64,000 bases of DNA. It comes from a virus. Under the pieces are notes generated by a model. That model was not told where the DNA came from, did no database searches, and worked only from the letters and a program-made list of their open reading frames with translations. Below are positions 62,008-64,000 of this stretch, one piece after another (position 1 is the stretch's first letter; every line of letters begins with the position of its first letter). The stretch is taken from IMG/VR virus record IMGVR_UViG_3300007623_000006, positions 1-64,000 of that record; one strand, 5' to 3'. The position numbers and the translations under genes are program-made.

Positions 62008-62511
62008 ATGGCAGATATTAATGTATTTAGTGACCTTAATATGAAGAGTTCAGCTTTTAGGCTGCATTCTTATGCTGGTTTCCCTACTAACCCAACACCA
62101 GGAGAGTTAACTGTCGCAGATGGTGCGCTTTTCTGTTACACTGAGTTAGAAGGTCAACTGCAATGGTTACCATTAACAAATAAAAGAGAGTTTCATACAC
62201 ACAAACAAGAGACTGCATCAAGTACATGGTTAGTTGAACACAATTTAGGTACAACTGATTTTATTTTTGCAGTATATGATGTGAATAATATGTTACAATT
62301 AGCAAATGCAACACCAATTACTGTTGATTCTATACAAGTTGAATTAACACACGAAATGATAGGTAAATGTGTTGTAATAGGTGCGAGTAATAAATTCGCC
62401 GGGTATCAATCATGTTCGGATACACAGTCTTTGACTGAAACTATTACATATGGTACTGAAGAACCAACAGGTGAAGAGGATAGTGTCCTTTATTTTCAAG
62501 TAGGAGTTTAA
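62008..62511 (+). CDS. Structural protein with knob-like domain (167 aa)
   Basis: A protein with an N-terminal segment FSDLNMKSSAFRLHSYAGFPTNPTPGELTVADGALFCYTE like the start of small fibre proteins. Then comes STWLVEHNLGTTDFIFAVYD, which resembles the HNLNS knob domain of the upstream fibres, and an acidic C-terminus. AGGAG ribosome site. It is probably a virion component, adjacent to a long fibre-like gene. Confidence 0.65.
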   Translation: MADINVFSDLNMKSSAFRLHSYAGFPTNPTPGELTVADGALFCYTELEGQLQWLPLTNKREFHTHKQETASSTWLVEHNLGTTDFIFAVYDVNNMLQLANATPITVDSIQVELTHEMIGKCVVIGASNKFAGYQSCSDTQSLTETITYGTEEPTGEEDSVLYFQVGV

Positions 62512-62512
62512 T

Positions 62513-64000
62513 ATGTTAAACATAAAGACCTCTCAAGGCTTTACACCTCCACAAAACATATTTTATAAAAATGGAGAAGACTTTTTACAAGTTAAAAAGG
62601 TTTTCTCTAACCCGGTGATTTTAGAAAGAAATGTACTATGTTCTTGTGAAACTGGAACATCTGTTCTTGTTAAGCAACTTGTAGGTTATATGAATACTCT
62701 TTTAGAATTACAAAAGTATGAAACACCAGAAGAACAAGCAGCTCTACAAACAGAAATTGCTTCATTATCAAATGAAATTGAATCATTAAAAATTGAACAA
62801 ATTATATTAAATCAGCAAATTGAAATAATAGATAATAATAGACATCTTATTAACAATGTCAATACTACTGCTGACGCATTAGAAAAAATTACAAAATATG
62901 TTTTACAAGACGATTCTGACCCTCAGATAGCTATTAAAATTGTTACTGGTTCTGGAACAAAAAATCCAGATGTACAATTTAGCCCTTTACCAGATGATAT
63001 GTTTAAATATGAAGGTAACTATTATTATATAGCAAGTCAAAGTAATCAAACAACTGCATTACAATATTTAACTGATATATTTGGTGAAGGAAAAGTATCT
63101 CTAGAAGTGTTTTCGTCAAACCAGATAACTACAAAAATTAGAGAAAGTCTGAAACAATATGTTGATATAAATCTTGGTTCTTTAGAAAAGATTAAAAATC
63201 AACAAATTATTATAGATAAAAAAATAGAGGCAAGAAAACAAATAATTTCTATTGACCCGTCATTAGAAACAGAACATACAGATACATTTATTAAAGAATT
63301 TTATGAAGTTTCATCTTTATTAGAAATAGACTCAACATATTCTAGTAATCTTTTACAAAATACAAGTTTAAGAGCGGACAATTTATATAATTATTCAAGA
63401 ATAGATACTAAAAGCCCTTTATTTCCATATGTTTATGAAAGTTTAAATAATAATGCTAGCGATATTCAATCTAGTATTAATACAGTTAAATCTATTAATA
63501 TAAGTAATAAAATTTCACCTTTAAGCCCTGTACAAGAATATACAAGTTCAGATATACATGAATTTAAATTTAACAAATTAGGGGCATATACAACTGGTGT
63601 TGATTCTATCTATATAGATGGTGTTACTACATTAGAAGAAACTAACGAACATACAAGAATTATTTCTGAAACAGATGATACTGTTCATAATATAAGTACT
63701 CTGAATATTAATGCAACAACTGACAATCATGTAAATATTGTTACACCAGTTGATACATATAGTTACTATGATTTAGGTGAAAATGTTACTGTTACTTCAG
63801 GTTTAGTTGATATAATTTCTGAGAATGGTGACACACTATATCCAATTGAAGCTGTTAATACAATAGCATATTCAGGTGTTGAGGAAAGTGGTAATTTAGA
63901 GATTGATGTTAAAAGTTTAGGTAGTGTTGGTACAACAATGCCAATACCATCAGAATGGGGAAATGAATTTTATGTATCATACACAATTCCGTCTTCTGGT
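62513..64000 (+). CDS. Large fibre-like protein, 5' part (runs off the window)
   Basis: An open frame with no stop before the window end (at least 496 residues). It starts one base after the preceding stop, with TAGGAG upstream. Residues about 75-125 form a coiled coil (EQAALQTEIASLSNEIESLKIEQ...). Residues about 230-300 are again helical, and later parts are beta-rich with many Thr/Val/Ile repeats. A CSCETGTS cysteine pair lies near residue 44. It is probably a long fibre or baseplate-attached adhesin. Confidence 0.75.
   Translation, partial: MLNIKTSQGFTPPQNIFYKNGEDFLQVKKVFSNPVILERNVLCSCETGTSVLVKQLVGYMNTLLELQKYETPEEQAALQTEIASLSNEIESLKIEQIILNQQIEIIDNNRHLINNVNTTADALEKITKYVLQDDSDPQIAIKIVTGSGTKNPDVQFSPLPDDMFKYEGNYYYIASQSNQTTALQYLTDIFGEGKVSLEVFSSNQITTKIRESLKQYVDINLGSLEKIKNQQIIIDKKIEARKQIISIDPSLETEHTDTFIKEFYEVSSLLEIDSTYSSNLLQNTSLRADNLYNYSRIDTKSPLFPYVYESLNNNASDIQSSINTVKSINISNKISPLSPVQEYTSSDIHEFKFNKLGAYTTGVDSIYIDGVTTLEETNEHTRIISETDDTVHNISTLNINATTDNHVNIVTPVDTYSYYDLGENVTVTSGLVDIISENGDTLYPIEAVNTIAYSGVEESGNLEIDVKSLGSVGTTMPIPSEWGNEFYVSYTIPSSG

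Overview
The window is part of a low-GC genome of a T4-like myovirus (Straboviridae-type core). It carries recognisable homologues of T4 gp13, gp14, gp17, gp18, gp20, gp21, gp22, gp23, gp41, gp43, gp44, gp46, gp47, gp55, gp62, UvsX, Dda and dCMP deaminase. T4-type late promoters (TATAAATA) stand in front of structural genes on both strands. An overlapping Rz/Rz1-type spanin pair implies a Gram-negative host. Strong A+T bias, AGA-dominated arginine codons, -10-only TATAAT promoters and several radical-SAM genes resemble T4-like phages of Campylobacterota (Campylobacter phages of the CP220 type are reported to be rich in radical-SAM genes). The host assignment is inference.

Layout: (1) 1-10.9 kb, plus strand: the 3' end of a tail-fibre-like gene with a fibrinogen-like segment, then a compact run of twelve genes. 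It holds two U32-type Fe-S proteins, each followed by an unknown partner, three radical-SAM proteins, several small proteins, a protein with 17 copies of a Cys-Thr-Cys-Asp-Cys-Asn-Tyr heptad, and a PP-loop-like protein. This looks like an oxygen-independent protein-maturation cassette attached to the fibre locus and is the most unusual part of the window. (2) 10.9-19.7 kb, minus strand: UvsX, spanins, a GIY-YIG homing endonuclease, a Cas4-like nuclease, a DnaJ-like co-chaperone, two RCC1-repeat proteins flanking a 508-aa protein, and a papain-fold-like protein. (3) 19.7-32.4 kb: neck protein gp14 (plus), then minus-strand terminase, a 1072-aa cadherin/Ig-type protein, a 357-bp intergenic region, ClpP, ClpX, an 896-aa helicase with a possible primase domain, and neck protein gp13. 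(4) 32.4-39.4 kb, plus: sheath, portal, prohead core, protease, scaffold and capsid, ending in a strong terminator. (5) 39.5-56.5 kb, mostly plus: Dda, dCMP deaminase, a B-family DNA polymerase split in two by a homing endonuclease, late sigma factor gp55, gp47/gp46, clamp loader with an extra AAA+ ATPase between its subunits, a DHH phosphoesterase and helicase gp41. A tail-tube-fold gene lies on the minus strand in this stretch. (6) 56.5-64 kb, plus: fibre and other accessory structural genes, a lone RRXRR-type mini-protein, coiled-coil mini-proteins, a leader RNA with a possible pseudoknot before a zinc-ribbon gene, and a fibre-like gene that runs off the window.

How it works together: replication (gp43A/B, gp44/62, gp41, UvsX, gp46/47, Dda) and late transcription (gp55, with a possible gp33) are T4-like. 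gp55 would read the TATAAATA promoters. Head and tail genes are split between strands and served by divergent, partly overlapping late promoters. ClpXP and DnaJ add phage-borne protein quality control. No tRNA gene or CRISPR array was recognised.
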